DNA of 64,000 nt from Halomonas sp. TA22 (GCF_013009075.1 NZ_CP053108.1:1550001-1614000); one strand, 5' to 3'. Counted from the first letter of the stretch, positions 28,067-38,680 are shown. A program made the numbers and translations. Notes: generated by a model from the letters alone, not told the origin.

Positions 28067-29440
28067 TCAAATCTGGGCCCGGGCACGGGACCAGAGTGCC
28101 TCGGCAGCATGCTGGGCATCGGCCAACAGCGTCGGGGTATCCGCCAGACACAGCTCGCCCCCTTCGACCACCACCTGCCCGTTGCAGACCACCATCTCCA
28201 CATCTCGCCCTTGGGCAGTATGCACCAGGTTGCCAAGCGCATTGATCAGCGGGACCAGGTGCGGCCGACGGAAATCAAAGATTGCCAGATCGGCGCGCTT
28301 GCCGGGGGTCAGCGACCCCAGCTCATGCTCAAGGCCAAGCGCCTTGGCTCCATTCAGAGTGGCCATTTCCAGCACGTGGTGAGGCTGCCAGATGTCATTC
28401 ACCTCCCCTTCCTGGACACGCCCCATGATCAGCGCCCAGCGCATTACCTCGACCATATCGGCGTGCATGTTGTCGGTGGCCAGGGTCAGATTCGCTCCGG
28501 CTTGACGTAGCCGGGTGGTGGGGGCGATTCGCCCGCCGGTGGCGTTGCCGCGCGGAACGTGGGCGATATTGGTTCCCGAGCGACCGATACGAGCAATGTC
28601 GCTGTCGCTTACGTACATGCAGTGGGCAGCGGTGAAGCGAGGCCCGAGCAGCCCGACATCCTCGAGCAGCTCGCTCGGGCTCATGCCGTCGCGCTCCTCG
28701 ACGCGTCGATTTTCCTTGAGGCTCTGGGAGAGGTGACCATTGACCCGGATTCCCAGGGCATCACGGGTCTCGGCAACTTTCGCCAGCAGATCGCGAGAGC
28801 AGGTGTCCGGAGCATGGGCAGCCAGCTCGACCCCTAAACGACCATCCATCTTGCCCTGCCAACGTTCATGCAGGGACACCGCTTCACCCAACGTCTTCTC
28901 GCCAATCGCGGTTCGATGTTCCCAAAGCCCTTCATGGACACGACTAAAATCGACGTCATGAATGCGACCACAGGTGATCACTCGCATACCCAGCTCGCCC
29001 ATCGCCGGCAGCGTCAGATCGGCATGCACATAGCTATCATTGATCAGGGTCGAGCCGAACAGCAGCGCCTCGGCGGCGCCCAGTCGAGCCAATGCTACCG
29101 ATTCTTCTTCGCTGACTTCATGACCATGCGGCACGCCCGGGGTATAGGCCGGGGCGAAGCCCATGTCTTCAGCCACCCCACGCACCATACTCAAGATGGT
29201 ATGGGTATGAACGTTGACGAAGCCTGGGATGATCACTCGTCCATGCATATCCAGAGTGCGGCGGGCTGGGGGAAACGGCTCAGCGACATCGTGTGGCCCC
29301 ACCTCAACCAGGCGACCCTCATGAATCACCAAGCGACCGTTGGCGATCTCACCGAGTTCCGGATCCACAGTCAGCAATCGCGCGCCGTATATCACCAGGT
29401 CGGCTGGGTGCTCGGCGTCGAACAGAGAGTATGTCGACAT
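28067..29440 (-). CDS. Amidohydrolase (TrzN/AtzA/MtaD-like)
   Basis: 457 residues. Metal and active-site motifs: VNVHTHTIL, then VNGHLSQS, AAHCMYVSD and TDNMHADM. The family deaminates or dechlorinates N-heterocycles or acts on guanine and related bases. In the same run as the cyclic amidase and TRAP genes, so a heterocycle related to purine or pyrimidine breakdown is plausible. Confidence 0.85.
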   Translation of the reverse strand: MSTYSLFDAEHPADLVIYGARLLTVDPELGEIANGRLVIHEGRLVEVGPHDVAEPFPPARRTLDMHGRVIIPGFVNVHTHTILSMVRGVAEDMGFAPAYTPGVPHGHEVSEEESVALARLGAAEALLFGSTLINDSYVHADLTLPAMGELGMRVITCGRIHDVDFSRVHEGLWEHRTAIGEKTLGEAVSLHERWQGKMDGRLGVELAAHAPDTCSRDLLAKVAETRDALGIRVNGHLSQSLKENRRVEERDGMSPSELLEDVGLLGPRFTAAHCMYVSDSDIARIGRSGTNIAHVPRGNATGGRIAPTTRLRQAGANLTLATDNMHADMVEVMRWALIMGRVQEGEVNDIWQPHHVLEMATLNGAKALGLEHELGSLTPGKRADLAIFDFRRPHLVPLINALGNLVHTAQGRDVEMVVCNGQVVVEGGELCLADTPTLLADAQHAAEALWSRARAQI

Positions 29441-29458
29441 GGTCTGCTCCTCAAGGAT

Positions 29459-30739
29459 TCAGTAACCGAGTGCACGAGGCAGCGCGGTGACGATTTGGGG
29501 AAAGGCGATGCACAGCCCTAGGATCGCGAACTGGAAGGCGACGAACGGAAAAGACTCTCTGACCAGCGTCATCATTGGCACCTTGGTGATGCCGCTCATG
29601 ACGAAATACAGCACGCCAACCGGTGGCGTCATCATGCCGACCACCAGGTTGTACATGAACAAAAAGCCGAAATAGAGTGGATCGATGCCGTACAGCACTG
29701 CGACGGGCGCGAACAGTGGCACCAGCATTATGTAAGCGGCATTGGATTCGATCAGCATGCCAATCACCACCAGCAGCGCCATAGTCAACAGGATAAAGAT
29801 CATGGGATCGCTGGTCAGCGACTGGATGAACGATGACAACATCATCGGCACCATCTCGATGGTGAAAATGAAGGTCAGCACCGAGGCAAACGCGATGAGC
29901 GCGCCCACCATTGCCGAGGTCACCGCAGCACGGTAGAGACAGCCCGGCAGATCGGCGATACGCAGACGACGGGTGACGGCGAAGCCAATGAAGGCCGAGT
30001 AAACCACCGCGATGGCAGCCCCCTCGGTCGCGGTGAAGATGCCACCCACGATGCCGCCCACCACGATGACCGGCATCAGGATGATGACGATGGCGCGCCG
30101 CGCCTGCCGTGCCACATTGCAGAGGTTGAAGCGCTCGCCAGTCAGCGGATAGCCACGCTTCCATGAAATCCAGCTGGCAATGACCATGAAGCCCACGGCC
30201 AACAAGAGTCCGGGCAGGATTCCCGCTATGAACAAACCGCCCACTGACACCGAGGAACCGGCCATCAGGGCATAGACAATCATTGCGTTGCTGGGAGGAA
30301 TCACGGGCCCCAGATTGGCTGCGGAGGCGATCACTGCCCCTGAGTAGGCGTCGGGGTAATACTTGCGCAACGATGGAACCAACGTGCTGCCCATCGCGCT
30401 GGCACTAGCCACTGCGGCACCGCTCACCGACGCGAAAATAGTCCCGGATGTAATGGTCACGTGGGCCAGGCCGCCGTGCATCCTGCCCACCAGACTGTTG
30501 GCAAATGAAATAAGCCGGTCCATGATCCCGGCTCTCACCATCAGCTCGCCGGCGAGCATGAAAAGCGGAATAGCCATCAGCGGGAAACTGTTGACGGCGT
30601 GCAACATTCTTTGGGGCATCACTACCAGCTCGAAATCGAGCATCCACAGGCCAGCCAGTGAACCAAACCCTAAGGCGAAGGCTAGCGGCATGCCGAGTAC
30701 GGCTAGTCCCAGAAATAGCCCTATGGCAATCCAGGTCAT
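29459..30739 (-). CDS. TRAP transporter large permease (DctM)
   Basis: 426 residues, about twelve membrane segments, with DctM motifs (PLFMLAGELMVRAGI, ANLGPVIPPSNAMIVYALMAG, MTPPVGVLYFV). Imports a carboxylate-type substrate with the small permease and binding protein upstream. The start overlaps the dctQ stop (ATGA). Confidence 0.92.
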   Translation of the reverse strand: MTWIAIGLFLGLAVLGMPLAFALGFGSLAGLWMLDFELVVMPQRMLHAVNSFPLMAIPLFMLAGELMVRAGIMDRLISFANSLVGRMHGGLAHVTITSGTIFASVSGAAVASASAMGSTLVPSLRKYYPDAYSGAVIASAANLGPVIPPSNAMIVYALMAGSSVSVGGLFIAGILPGLLLAVGFMVIASWISWKRGYPLTGERFNLCNVARQARRAIVIILMPVIVVGGIVGGIFTATEGAAIAVVYSAFIGFAVTRRLRIADLPGCLYRAAVTSAMVGALIAFASVLTFIFTIEMVPMMLSSFIQSLTSDPMIFILLTMALLVVIGMLIESNAAYIMLVPLFAPVAVLYGIDPLYFGFLFMYNLVVGMMTPPVGVLYFVMSGITKVPMMTLVRESFPFVAFQFAILGLCIAFPQIVTALPRALGY

Positions 30740-31293
30740 GTCAGCTCCTCCCAGGTCCGAGACCCACCCCAAGCCAGCAGGCCTAGATGCAGGAAGGCAT
30801 GTCCGCCGCAGATGAGCACCGCGATGTAATAAATCGCCGAGGTGACCGGCAGCGTCGGCATCAGTTCAGGCCAGCGATCAAGGGTCGCCACCCAGGCGCC
30901 GAGCATTACCATCAGCATCAAGGTCGTCGAGGCACCCGCCATCAGCCGAAACAGCAACTCTCTCAGCCATTCGGGCATCAGCAAGACAAATAGATCGATA
31001 CCCACATGAACCCCGTGCTTCACGCCATGGGGAATTGCTAGGAAAATCGCCCAAACAAAGAATAGACGCGAGAGCTCATCGGCAGAATCAATCGACGACC
31101 CCAGCACGTAGCGCCAAAACACCTGCAGGGAGACGATGATTGCCATCAGCCCCATCACCGCCACGATGCCCCAGTAGGTGGTGGTATCGAGCAGCTCGAC
31201 GATACGCTTGGCTCGCCTAAAGGCGCTTGAACGTGGCGGGGGCTTAGACCCCCGCACCTGTTCATCTGCGTGTGGTGCAGAAGTGTGTGTCAT
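30736..31293 (-). CDS. TRAP transporter small permease (DctQ)
   Basis: 185 residues, four hydrophobic segments; contains FWRYVLGSSIDSADELSRLFFVW, the DctQ signature. ATG at 31293 with GAGG upstream; a GTG at 31305 that overlaps the dctP stop is also possible. Confidence 0.88.
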   Translation of the reverse strand: MTHTSAPHADEQVRGSKPPPRSSAFRRAKRIVELLDTTTYWGIVAVMGLMAIIVSLQVFWRYVLGSSIDSADELSRLFFVWAIFLAIPHGVKHGVHVGIDLFVLLMPEWLRELLFRLMAGASTTLMLMVMLGAWVATLDRWPELMPTLPVTSAIYYIAVLICGGHAFLHLGLLAWGGSRTWEELT

Positions 31294-31301
31294 GCCTGAC
31301 C

Positions 31302-32300
31302 TCACTGTGCCGCTTCGGCTTCCTGGATCACCAGCTCGATGAATGCTGGGTCAATCCGGTCCGCGAGGCTCTCCGCGACTTCCATTGTCGCTTCACGCAA
31401 TTCGGCGCGCAGCTCCGAGGAAATAGGGGTGAACTCCATGCCCGCATCGATCAGTTGCTCGCGCCAGGACTCTTCCTCTTCTGCCGCTGCCTCACGCTGC
31501 CACTCCATGGCCGCCACCATCGCCTCATCGACGATGTCACGATGCTCTTCCGAGAGCCGCTCGTAGCTACGCTTATTGGCAACAGCATTGATGAAGTCAT
31601 AGAAGTGGCCGCTGTCGGATAGGTACTCCTGGACCTCATTGAAGCGACGGCTTGCGATAATGTTGTAAGGGTTTTCCTGACCATCAAGCACTCCCTGCTG
31701 GAGGGCCGAGTAAAGCTCAGAAACGTCCATCGACACCGGATTCGCACCCAATGCGCGGAAGGTTTGCAGGTGAACTTCATTAGGTTGCAGGCGGATGCGC
31801 ATCCCCTCAAAGTCCTCGACAGAGGTAATCGGGCGGAGATTGTTGGTGACATGACGGAAACCCAGTTCGCCATAGCCAAGGTTGACAAATCCCAGCTCAG
31901 CCATCTTTTCATCAAGATGCTCGCCAACGGGCCCATCCATTACTGCAAAGGCCTGATCGCGGCTATCGAACAAAAATGGCAGGCTGACCGCCTCATACTC
32001 AGGCACCGATCGAGTAAAGTAGGCAATCGAGGTAAATACCGCAAAGATACTGCCCGAACGTACCTGGTCGACATTCTCAGTAGCGCCGCCCAGTTGCATC
32101 GCCGGGAACAGCTCGACAGAGATGTCGCCATTGGACTCACTCTCAACCTGCTCCTTGAACACTTCCATGGCCCGCGACACAGAGTGGTCGGTCGGGAAGT
32201 TACCGGCGACCCTAAGCCGTTCTGTCGCCAGTACCGAGGATGAAAGCAGCATAACTGCCGCCGCCAGCGCGGCCAGTTTCAGGGTTTTTATCTTGGTCAT
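31302..32300 (-). CDS. TRAP transporter solute-binding protein (DctP)
   Basis: 332 residues with a signal peptide ending ASSVLA-type near residue 25 and DctP motifs (EVFKEQVE, VELFPAMQLGG, GMRIRLQPNEVHLQTFRALG, ELYSALQQGVLDGQENP). The Arg in RIRLQ normally contacts a substrate carboxylate, so the solute is probably an organic acid. First gene of the operon that includes the hydantoinase-type genes. Confidence 0.92.
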   Translation of the reverse strand: MTKIKTLKLAALAAAVMLLSSSVLATERLRVAGNFPTDHSVSRAMEVFKEQVESESNGDISVELFPAMQLGGATENVDQVRSGSIFAVFTSIAYFTRSVPEYEAVSLPFLFDSRDQAFAVMDGPVGEHLDEKMAELGFVNLGYGELGFRHVTNNLRPITSVEDFEGMRIRLQPNEVHLQTFRALGANPVSMDVSELYSALQQGVLDGQENPYNIIASRRFNEVQEYLSDSGHFYDFINAVANKRSYERLSEEHRDIVDEAMVAAMEWQREAAAEEEESWREQLIDAGMEFTPISSELRAELREATMEVAESLADRIDPAFIELVIQEAEAAQ

Positions 32301-32666
32301 ATGAGCCTCTCTTGGGATTGTCATTAGCAGCAGCCGAAATGCCGGGCCGTCGTTTACCCCAGATGAATCAGCAAGCCTCATGCCATGCCGAATAACTCCT
32401 ATCTCTACTCTGTAAGTTACGACTCCAAATCACTGTTTTAATGTGAAAAAATTCGTATATAATATTTCACAAGCTAATTGATCACCAAATTGTGTACAAT
32501 TAGTTCGAATAATAATCACCAAAAAAGTGCACTCATGTGGATGGATGCGCAATTTCAGTGCATTAGGCAAAGAAAGCAACGCTTAACCAGCTAGTTCAGA
32601 ACAACACTATTGACCCACGTTGGCCTGCGGCATACTGGAGCCAACATTGATAGGACAGGATCAACG
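32301..32666. promoter_or_regulatory. Divergent control region of TRAP/hydantoin operon and GntR gene
   Basis: AT-rich intergenic region. ATTGTGTACAAT at 32489-32500 is flanked by CTAATTG and CAATTAG and looks like an operator for the adjacent GntR/FCD regulator. A similar ATTGCATACAAT lies upstream of the second TRAP operon at 40596. Confidence 0.55.
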
Positions 32667-33347
32667 ATGGATGCTTCGCCCAACAAACCCGCTATCGAGC
32701 AGATTGCCGACCGCATCACCGATGCCGTGATGGAGCACCGGCTTCCCCCGGGGATTAAATTGGTTGAGGAGAAGTTGGCCAGCGTCTTTGGGGTTAGTCG
32801 AACCAAGATCCGCCAGGCGCTTACACTGCTTGCCCAGGAGGGGCTGGTTACGCTCCACCCCAACCGCGGCGCCTTTGTTACCCGCCCCACTGCCAACGAG
32901 GCCCGCGATTTATTCGCCACCCGCCGCTTAGTGGAACCGGAGATTGTCCGTTGCGTGATCGCCCGCGCCAGCGAACTAGACATGGCCCGACTTCGCGAGC
33001 ATCTTCAACAAGAGGCAGAGGCCCGAGCGGAGGGTGACCGACGGCGCATCATTCGTCTCTCAGGACGCTTTCATATTCTGCTCGCCGAACTGGCCGGCAA
33101 CAGTTTCATTCATAAGCTGATGACCGAACTATGCCCCCTCACCTGCCTAATCATCGCCCTTTACGACGCGCCGCAGACACCGGCTTGTCCGGAAGACGAG
33201 CACAGCCGGATCGTTGATGCCATAGACGCCCAGGATGAGGCTACCGCCATCCATCTGATGCTGCATCACTTGGATCATATCGAACGCGAACTGAAACTTG
33301 ACGCTACTCCTAGCCGTGATATCCATTGGGAATCGCTGTACGGTTGA
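32667..33347 (+). CDS. GntR-family (FCD) transcriptional regulator
   Basis: 226 residues. N-terminal winged helix (LVEEKLASVFGVSRTKIRQALTLL) and C-terminal FCD ligand domain with the metal-type His residues (RFHILLAELAGN, and LMLHHLDHIE). ATG at 32667 with AGGA upstream. Divergent from the TRAP/hydantoinase operon, which it probably represses until an organic-acid or ureide ligand binds. Confidence 0.9.
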   Translation: MDASPNKPAIEQIADRITDAVMEHRLPPGIKLVEEKLASVFGVSRTKIRQALTLLAQEGLVTLHPNRGAFVTRPTANEARDLFATRRLVEPEIVRCVIARASELDMARLREHLQQEAEARAEGDRRRIIRLSGRFHILLAELAGNSFIHKLMTELCPLTCLIIALYDAPQTPACPEDEHSRIVDAIDAQDEATAIHLMLHHLDHIERELKLDATPSRDIHWESLYG

Positions 33348-33395
33348 TGCTCGCGACTCGCCAAGGCTTGGTGGTCTCAAGTTCCAAGCGCAACG

Positions 33396-34063
33396 CTATT
33401 GAAGGGCGCTCGGACCGGCGACAGATTTCTTGAGCACCTCGGCGTAGACTTCTAGCGGCATTCGCCAGTCCAGTGTCTTACGCGGCCGTGTATTCAGTGA
33501 GTCGGCGATCTCATCGAGTTCTTCCTGGCTGTAGACCGACAGGTCCCTGATGAGGACTCCTTTCACAGTGACCCGGCATCAGCCGATATTCGATCTCAGG
33601 AGGCCGCAGGTGGATGCTGATCAGGTCCGGAATCTGTTGCCGTCGATCCGTGCCACGGCTGCGAGGGTGTCGCTTACCTTTACCCTGTCGCAGACATGCG
33701 ATCAGCTCCCTCTTGAGCGAGCCGCGAGGCATGACGTAGAGCGCGTTATAGATCGTTTCATGTGAGACCTGGCGGTCAGAATCATCAGGGAACATGCGTT
33801 TCATGTGTGCGAGCTATCTGCTGTGGTGACCAGTACTTGCGCAGCAGGTAGACCACCAGTTCGAACAGCTCCCCCTCGGGATGCAGCTTGGGTCGCCGGC
33901 GAGGCCGGCAGCGAGTCAGTCCGGCTCGGTATCCGGCGAGACTGGCATCATAGGCCTTGTCAGCCCTGATCATGTGCCGTGCCAATTCCCGTGAGATGGT
34001 GCTAGGTGAACGTCGCAGTTGCCGCGCTATGGTCCGGATCGAGTGGTGAGCTCGCATCAGCAT
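33396..34063 (-). mobile_element. IS30-family transposase remnant
   Basis: N-terminal HTH (SIRTIARQLRRSPSTISREL) at 33785-34063, then after a frameshift DDSDRQVSHETIYNALY to about 33560, and finally the C-terminus (DLSVYSQEELDEIADSLNTR) at 33396-33550. The DDE catalytic core between these parts is deleted. Inactive. Confidence 0.85.
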
Positions 34064-34432
34064 AACTCGTTTTTTTCAGCAGTAAGGTGGCGGTAGCAGT
34101 GAGTCATGGCAATACCATACCGAATGGGTTAGGTGTTGCACTTGGTCATTGAGACCGCCCTTCTTCAGTAGATAGAGTACTGCTCTGCCAAATAAGTGGA
34201 TAATGAGTCTTCCGCCAATCACCTTGGCAAGAAAGCGGTGCCTAATTCAGCCGGGCCGGAGCCACTCGTTGTGATTATCTAGGCCACTCAATTTTGAAAA
34301 ATTATATTAGTTAGGCCGTTCGACACCCTGGCTGGCCGCCCTCAGAACAGGCGATGGAGTTCTACCTCTTCGTTGCAAATAGTCGCTTCACATGTGGATC
34401 GGCACTTGGGCTCAATAAGAGTGATCTAAGCC
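34064..34432. other. Intergenic region
   Basis: No convincing gene. AT-rich between 34280 and 34320. Separates the IS30 remnant from the 3' end of the second catabolic operon. Confidence 0.4.
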
Positions 34433-35359
34433 TTACGGCACAGGGTGGCGCTCCCGCCAGTGCCTGGCGATATCCACCCGGCGCGCCACCCATACATCTG
34501 GATGCCGTGCTACATGCTCGAGAAAGCGCTCCAGAGCTAGGGCGCGACCGGGCCGCCCAGCGAGTCGGCAATGCAGCCCCACGGACATCATGCGAGGCTG
34601 GCGTTCGCCTTCGAGGTAGAGCCAGTCGAAGGTATCGACGAGATAGTCGAGCCACTCCCGGGCGCCGTTGAAACCGGGCGCGGAGGCGAATCGCATGTCG
34701 TTGGTGTCGAAGGCATAGGGCAGCACTAGATGATGGCCTTGGGCATGACGTACCCAGTAGGGTAAGTCATCGTTGTAGGCGTCAGAGTCGTAGAGAAAGC
34801 CGCCCTCCTCGATCACCAGCTTACGGGTCATCTCGCTGCCGCGCCCGGTGTACCAGCCCAGCGGGCGCTCGCCGGTGAGGCGGGTGATGGTATCGATAGT
34901 GCGCGCGATGTGTTCGGCCTCCTCCGCCGGCGGCACGTCGCGGTAGTCGATCCAACGCCAACCGTGGGCGGCGACCTCGTGGCCGTCGCGTTTGAGCTGT
35001 ACGGCGAGCTCCGGGATGCGCTCCAGCGCCTGGCCCACGGCGAAGGCGGTGATCGGCACACCGCGTCGCCGGAACAGCTCAAGCAACCGCCATGCGCCAA
35101 CCCGGCTGCCGTACTCGTAGTGCGACTCCAGGTTGAGGTTGCGCCGCCCTGGCCAGGGCGGGCAGACCATGTCAGCGTTGAGGTGCTCGGCGGCCGCGTC
35201 GCCATCCATCACATGGCGCTCCGCTCCCTCCTCGACGTTGAGCACCAGCGACAGCGCCAGCCGGGCGTTGCCGGGCCAGGCGGCGTGGGGCGGCGTCTCG
35301 CCGTAGCCGCGCAGGTCGTTCAGACGCTCGGACAGGTCGAAGCGAATGGCCGAAGGCAT
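34433..35359 (-). CDS. PuuE-like polysaccharide-deacetylase-fold amidohydrolase
   Basis: 308 residues, paralogous to the 21649 gene: RLALSLVLNVEEGAE, YEYGSRVGAWRLLELF, AAHGWRWIDYRD, MSVGLHCRLAGRPGR. The start at 35359 shares one base with the upstream amidase stop. It may be a second allantoinase or act on a related cyclic ureide. Linked to an amidase and a TRAP importer instead of an ABC importer. Confidence 0.83.
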   Translation of the reverse strand: MPSAIRFDLSERLNDLRGYGETPPHAAWPGNARLALSLVLNVEEGAERHVMDGDAAAEHLNADMVCPPWPGRRNLNLESHYEYGSRVGAWRLLELFRRRGVPITAFAVGQALERIPELAVQLKRDGHEVAAHGWRWIDYRDVPPAEEAEHIARTIDTITRLTGERPLGWYTGRGSEMTRKLVIEEGGFLYDSDAYNDDLPYWVRHAQGHHLVLPYAFDTNDMRFASAPGFNGAREWLDYLVDTFDWLYLEGERQPRMMSVGLHCRLAGRPGRALALERFLEHVARHPDVWVARRVDIARHWRERHPVP

Positions 35360-36774
35360 CAGGATTCTCCTTCGTTCGGCGCCGCGAGCGGCGGCCAGTG
35401 GTGTCGGAAGCCTTGGCGCTCCAGATGCAGGGCCGCCTGGAGCAGCAGCGCCTCGTTGCCGGGGCGAGCCACGAGCTGGATGCCGAAGCGCTTCTCGCCG
35501 GGCTGCCGGGGCGCCGGCAAGGTGATGACCGGAAAACCCACTAGCGAGACGAGGAAGGTGCAGGCCAGGTAGTCGATGATCGACTCGCAGTGCTGGCCGT
35601 CGATCTCCCCCACCTCCTCCTGCGTGTTGGGAAAGGCAAGCACGCTGGTGGCGGGCAGCGCCAGCACGTCGAAGCGCGAGAGGAAGGCGAAAAAGCGGCG
35701 GTAGATCGCCGTGCGGGTGCACTCCGCCCGAAGGTACTCCTCTGCACCGATGTGGCGGCCCTGCTCGACGTTCCATACGAACGATGGGGTGAGCCGATCG
35801 GCGTGGTCGCGCACCAGCGCGCCAAACTTCAGCCACGACTCCGCCGCCCGCAACGTCTTGAAGGCCTCCACTCCGCCGCCGACATCGGGATGCTCAAAGG
35901 CCACCGGCCCCAGCGCAGCTTCCAGCCCCGCCACGGCATCTTGGAAGGCTGCCCTCACCTCGGGCTCGACTGGATAGGCATCGCCCAGCGTCAGGGAGGC
36001 AACCACCTTCAACGATCGTTCGACACTAGACGGCGCGGTCCAGGGCATACCGCGAGAGGTAGGGTCATCGGGATGCTCACCGGCCATCGCCGCGAGCATC
36101 AGGGAAGCATCCTCGATACCGCGAGTCAGCACACCCTGGGTGGCCAGGGTACTCCAGCCTAGCGGACGAGAGGGCTCGGCAATGGTACCCGGCGTCGGAC
36201 GCAGCCCCACGCAGCCGCAGAAGGCCGCCGGCGTGCGCACCGAGCCGCCGAAGTCGGTGCCCTGGGCCAGCGGCACCATCCCGGTGGCCACCGCCACGGC
36301 GGAGCCGCCGCTGGAGCCGCCTGAGGTGAGCCGGGTATCCCAGGGGTTGGCGGTGGGACCGCGCAGGGCATTGGTGCACACCGCGCCGAAGGCGAACTCC
36401 GGCGTATTGGTCTTGCCCAGCACGATGGCCCCGGCCCGCTTGAGCCGCGCCACGCTGAGAGCATCCTCGGTGGGCATGTGGGTACTCAGCAACAGCGAAC
36501 CCTGGGTGGTGCGCAGCCCGGCGGTGGCGGTCACATCTTTGATCGCTACCGGCAAGCCATGTAGAGGCCCCATCGGTTCGCCCCGGCTACGGCGCGCATC
36601 GAATTTCTCGGCCTGACGGCGGGCTCCCTCGCCATCTATGCTTATAAAGGCCCGTAATTCATCGTCTAAGAGCTGAATTCGTCCCAGGCATAGCTCCACA
36701 AGCTCGAGCGAACTCAGTTCGCCTTCCCGCACCAGCTCGGCCAGCTGGGTGGCGGAATGATTCAACATATCCAT
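35359..36774 (-). CDS. Amidase (amidase signature family)
   Basis: 471 residues with the complete triad: Lys in GLPVAIKDV, serines in SGGSSGGSAVAV and GTDFGGSVRTPA. It shares one base with the TRAP large-permease stop (TAATG). In this operon it may cleave a linear ureide or carboxamide produced by the PuuE-like partner; allophanate hydrolase belongs to the same superfamily but is longer. Confidence 0.88.
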   Translation of the reverse strand: MDMLNHSATQLAELVREGELSSLELVELCLGRIQLLDDELRAFISIDGEGARRQAEKFDARRSRGEPMGPLHGLPVAIKDVTATAGLRTTQGSLLLSTHMPTEDALSVARLKRAGAIVLGKTNTPEFAFGAVCTNALRGPTANPWDTRLTSGGSSGGSAVAVATGMVPLAQGTDFGGSVRTPAAFCGCVGLRPTPGTIAEPSRPLGWSTLATQGVLTRGIEDASLMLAAMAGEHPDDPTSRGMPWTAPSSVERSLKVVASLTLGDAYPVEPEVRAAFQDAVAGLEAALGPVAFEHPDVGGGVEAFKTLRAAESWLKFGALVRDHADRLTPSFVWNVEQGRHIGAEEYLRAECTRTAIYRRFFAFLSRFDVLALPATSVLAFPNTQEEVGEIDGQHCESIIDYLACTFLVSLVGFPVITLPAPRQPGEKRFGIQLVARPGNEALLLQAALHLERQGFRHHWPPLAAPNEGES

Positions 36775-38075
36775 TACATCAACCTATAGGGCAGCCAAGT
36801 GACCAGCCCCGGGAAAGCGATGATCAGCGCGACGGCCAGCAGCATTACTAATACGAAGGGCACGATGCCGTAAAAGACATCGGTCACCGAGCCTGTCCGG
36901 CGCACGCCTTGCACCACGAAAAGGTTCATACCCACCGGTGGGGTAATTAACGCCAATTCCATCATCAACACTAGAAAAATGCCGAACCACACCGGGTCGA
37001 TGCCCATGAACACCACGATGGGAAAGACGATGGGAATGGTCCCCACCATCATCGAGAGGGTCTCGATGAAGCAGCCGAGGATCAGGTAGAACACCACCAG
37101 CGCCAGCAGGAAGCCCAGCACGCTGAGCTCCATGGAGGCGACGAAGCTGGTCAGCGCCTGGGGCACACCGAGCACGCCGACGATGAACTTGAGGAAGAAG
37201 GCGGCCACGATGATCAACAGGATCATTGCCGTGGTACGCACCGTGGAGAGGAACGCCTCGTGCAGCATGGCGAAGCTCAGTGCGCGGTTGTAGATCGCCA
37301 GTCCCAGCGCCATCAGCACGCCCACAGCGGCAGCCTCGGTGGGGGTGGCCCAGCCTAGGTAGATGCTGCCCATCACCACCGCGAACACCAACAGCGGCGG
37401 AACCAAATGCTTGAGGTTGGTGAACTTTACTCCCCAGGAACTTTTCTCCTCCGCCTTGCCTGCCAGGCTGGGAAACAGCGTGCAAAGCAGCGCGATGGCA
37501 AGCATGAACAGTGTGATCAGCAAAAGTCCCGGCACCAACCCAGCGGCGAACAGCCTGCCCACAGAGGTACCGGTGAGGGCGCCGTAGATGATCAGGTTGA
37601 CGCTAGGTGGAATCAGGATGCCCAGGGTCGCCCCGGCGGCAATGGAGCCCAGCACCAGTCGCTCATTATAGTCGCGCCGCTTGAACTCCGGCAGCGCCAC
37701 AGTGGAGATAGTTGCCGCTGTGGCCACCGAGGAGCCGGAAACCGCCGCGAATAGCCCGCTGGCACCGATATTGGTATGCAGCAAGCCGCCCGGCAGACGG
37801 CCCAACCATACCGCTAGGCCCGAGTACATGCGTTGGGTCACGCCGCTACGCAGCAGCAGCTCGCCAAGCAAGATGAACAACGGAATTGCAGTAAGCAAGA
37901 AGTCGTTCATCACCGCCCAGAGCTGGATACCAAAGGTACCGAGCATGGCCGGTGACAAATAAACCACCGCACCGAGAATGCTGATCAAGAAAATCGACAC
38001 GGCTACGTGCACGCCGAGCATCATCATTACCAGCATGACGACAAAGCCGATAGCGGCGCCGGTGATATCGATCAT
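36774..38075 (-). CDS. TRAP transporter large permease (DctM)
   Basis: 433 residues, about twelve membrane segments, with DctM motifs (PLFILLGELLLRSGV, GATLGILIPPSVNLIIYGALTG, LITPPVGMNLFVVQG). Second TRAP system of the window. Start overlaps the dctQ stop (ATGA). Confidence 0.92.
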   Translation of the reverse strand: MIDITGAAIGFVVMLVMMMLGVHVAVSIFLISILGAVVYLSPAMLGTFGIQLWAVMNDFLLTAIPLFILLGELLLRSGVTQRMYSGLAVWLGRLPGGLLHTNIGASGLFAAVSGSSVATAATISTVALPEFKRRDYNERLVLGSIAAGATLGILIPPSVNLIIYGALTGTSVGRLFAAGLVPGLLLITLFMLAIALLCTLFPSLAGKAEEKSSWGVKFTNLKHLVPPLLVFAVVMGSIYLGWATPTEAAAVGVLMALGLAIYNRALSFAMLHEAFLSTVRTTAMILLIIVAAFFLKFIVGVLGVPQALTSFVASMELSVLGFLLALVVFYLILGCFIETLSMMVGTIPIVFPIVVFMGIDPVWFGIFLVLMMELALITPPVGMNLFVVQGVRRTGSVTDVFYGIVPFVLVMLLAVALIIAFPGLVTWLPYRLM

Positions 38076-38680
38076 GATGTTTTACCCTTGCTGCCCATCA
38101 GTTGGCTCTCCGCCTCAGTCATGCTCTTGTCGATTTCCTCCTGTAGGGAGGGCGGACCATAGAGAGTATTGAGCGTGGCATGCCGCGCCCGTATCAATAG
38201 CCACATGCTATGCAGCGCCAGGGCCGCCGCCACCAAGGCGAACAGCGCCATCCCGGCTAGCCAGATCCCCTGGGGAATCCACAGCGGTGTCTGCAGCGGG
38301 GTACTTGCGCGGCTACCGTAGCTAATACTCTCCTGCCAGGCATCCCATACCCGGCTCAGCATGAAGATGGCAAACCCTGCCAATAGCACCGCCGCCGTAC
38401 AATTGAGCCCCCCCTGCAGCGCTGCCGGCAGGCGGTGCAAGCCTAACTCGATGCGGGTGTGCATGCGGTTCAATAGTGCTGCCGAGAACCCGACGGCACC
38501 GGTGACAGCCAGCACGTAGCCGCCAATCTCATCGACCCCCTGCACCGAGTGGGAGAGCAGCCGCCGTGCGACGATCTCGTAGCCGATCAGGCAGCAAAGC
38601 CCGAGGCAGGCGTAGCCGCAGGCCACCGCCATCCAGTTGGTCAACCGCTCCAGCGGGGCGAATAGTCTGTCGTTACGCAT
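38072..38680 (-). CDS. TRAP transporter small permease (DctQ)
   Basis: 202 residues with four hydrophobic segments and the DctQ-like YEIVARRLLSHSVQGVDEIGGYVL stretch in part. Five bases separate it from the dctP stop. Confidence 0.87.
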   Translation of the reverse strand: MRNDRLFAPLERLTNWMAVACGYACLGLCCLIGYEIVARRLLSHSVQGVDEIGGYVLAVTGAVGFSAALLNRMHTRIELGLHRLPAALQGGLNCTAAVLLAGFAIFMLSRVWDAWQESISYGSRASTPLQTPLWIPQGIWLAGMALFALVAAALALHSMWLLIRARHATLNTLYGPPSLQEEIDKSMTEAESQLMGSKGKTS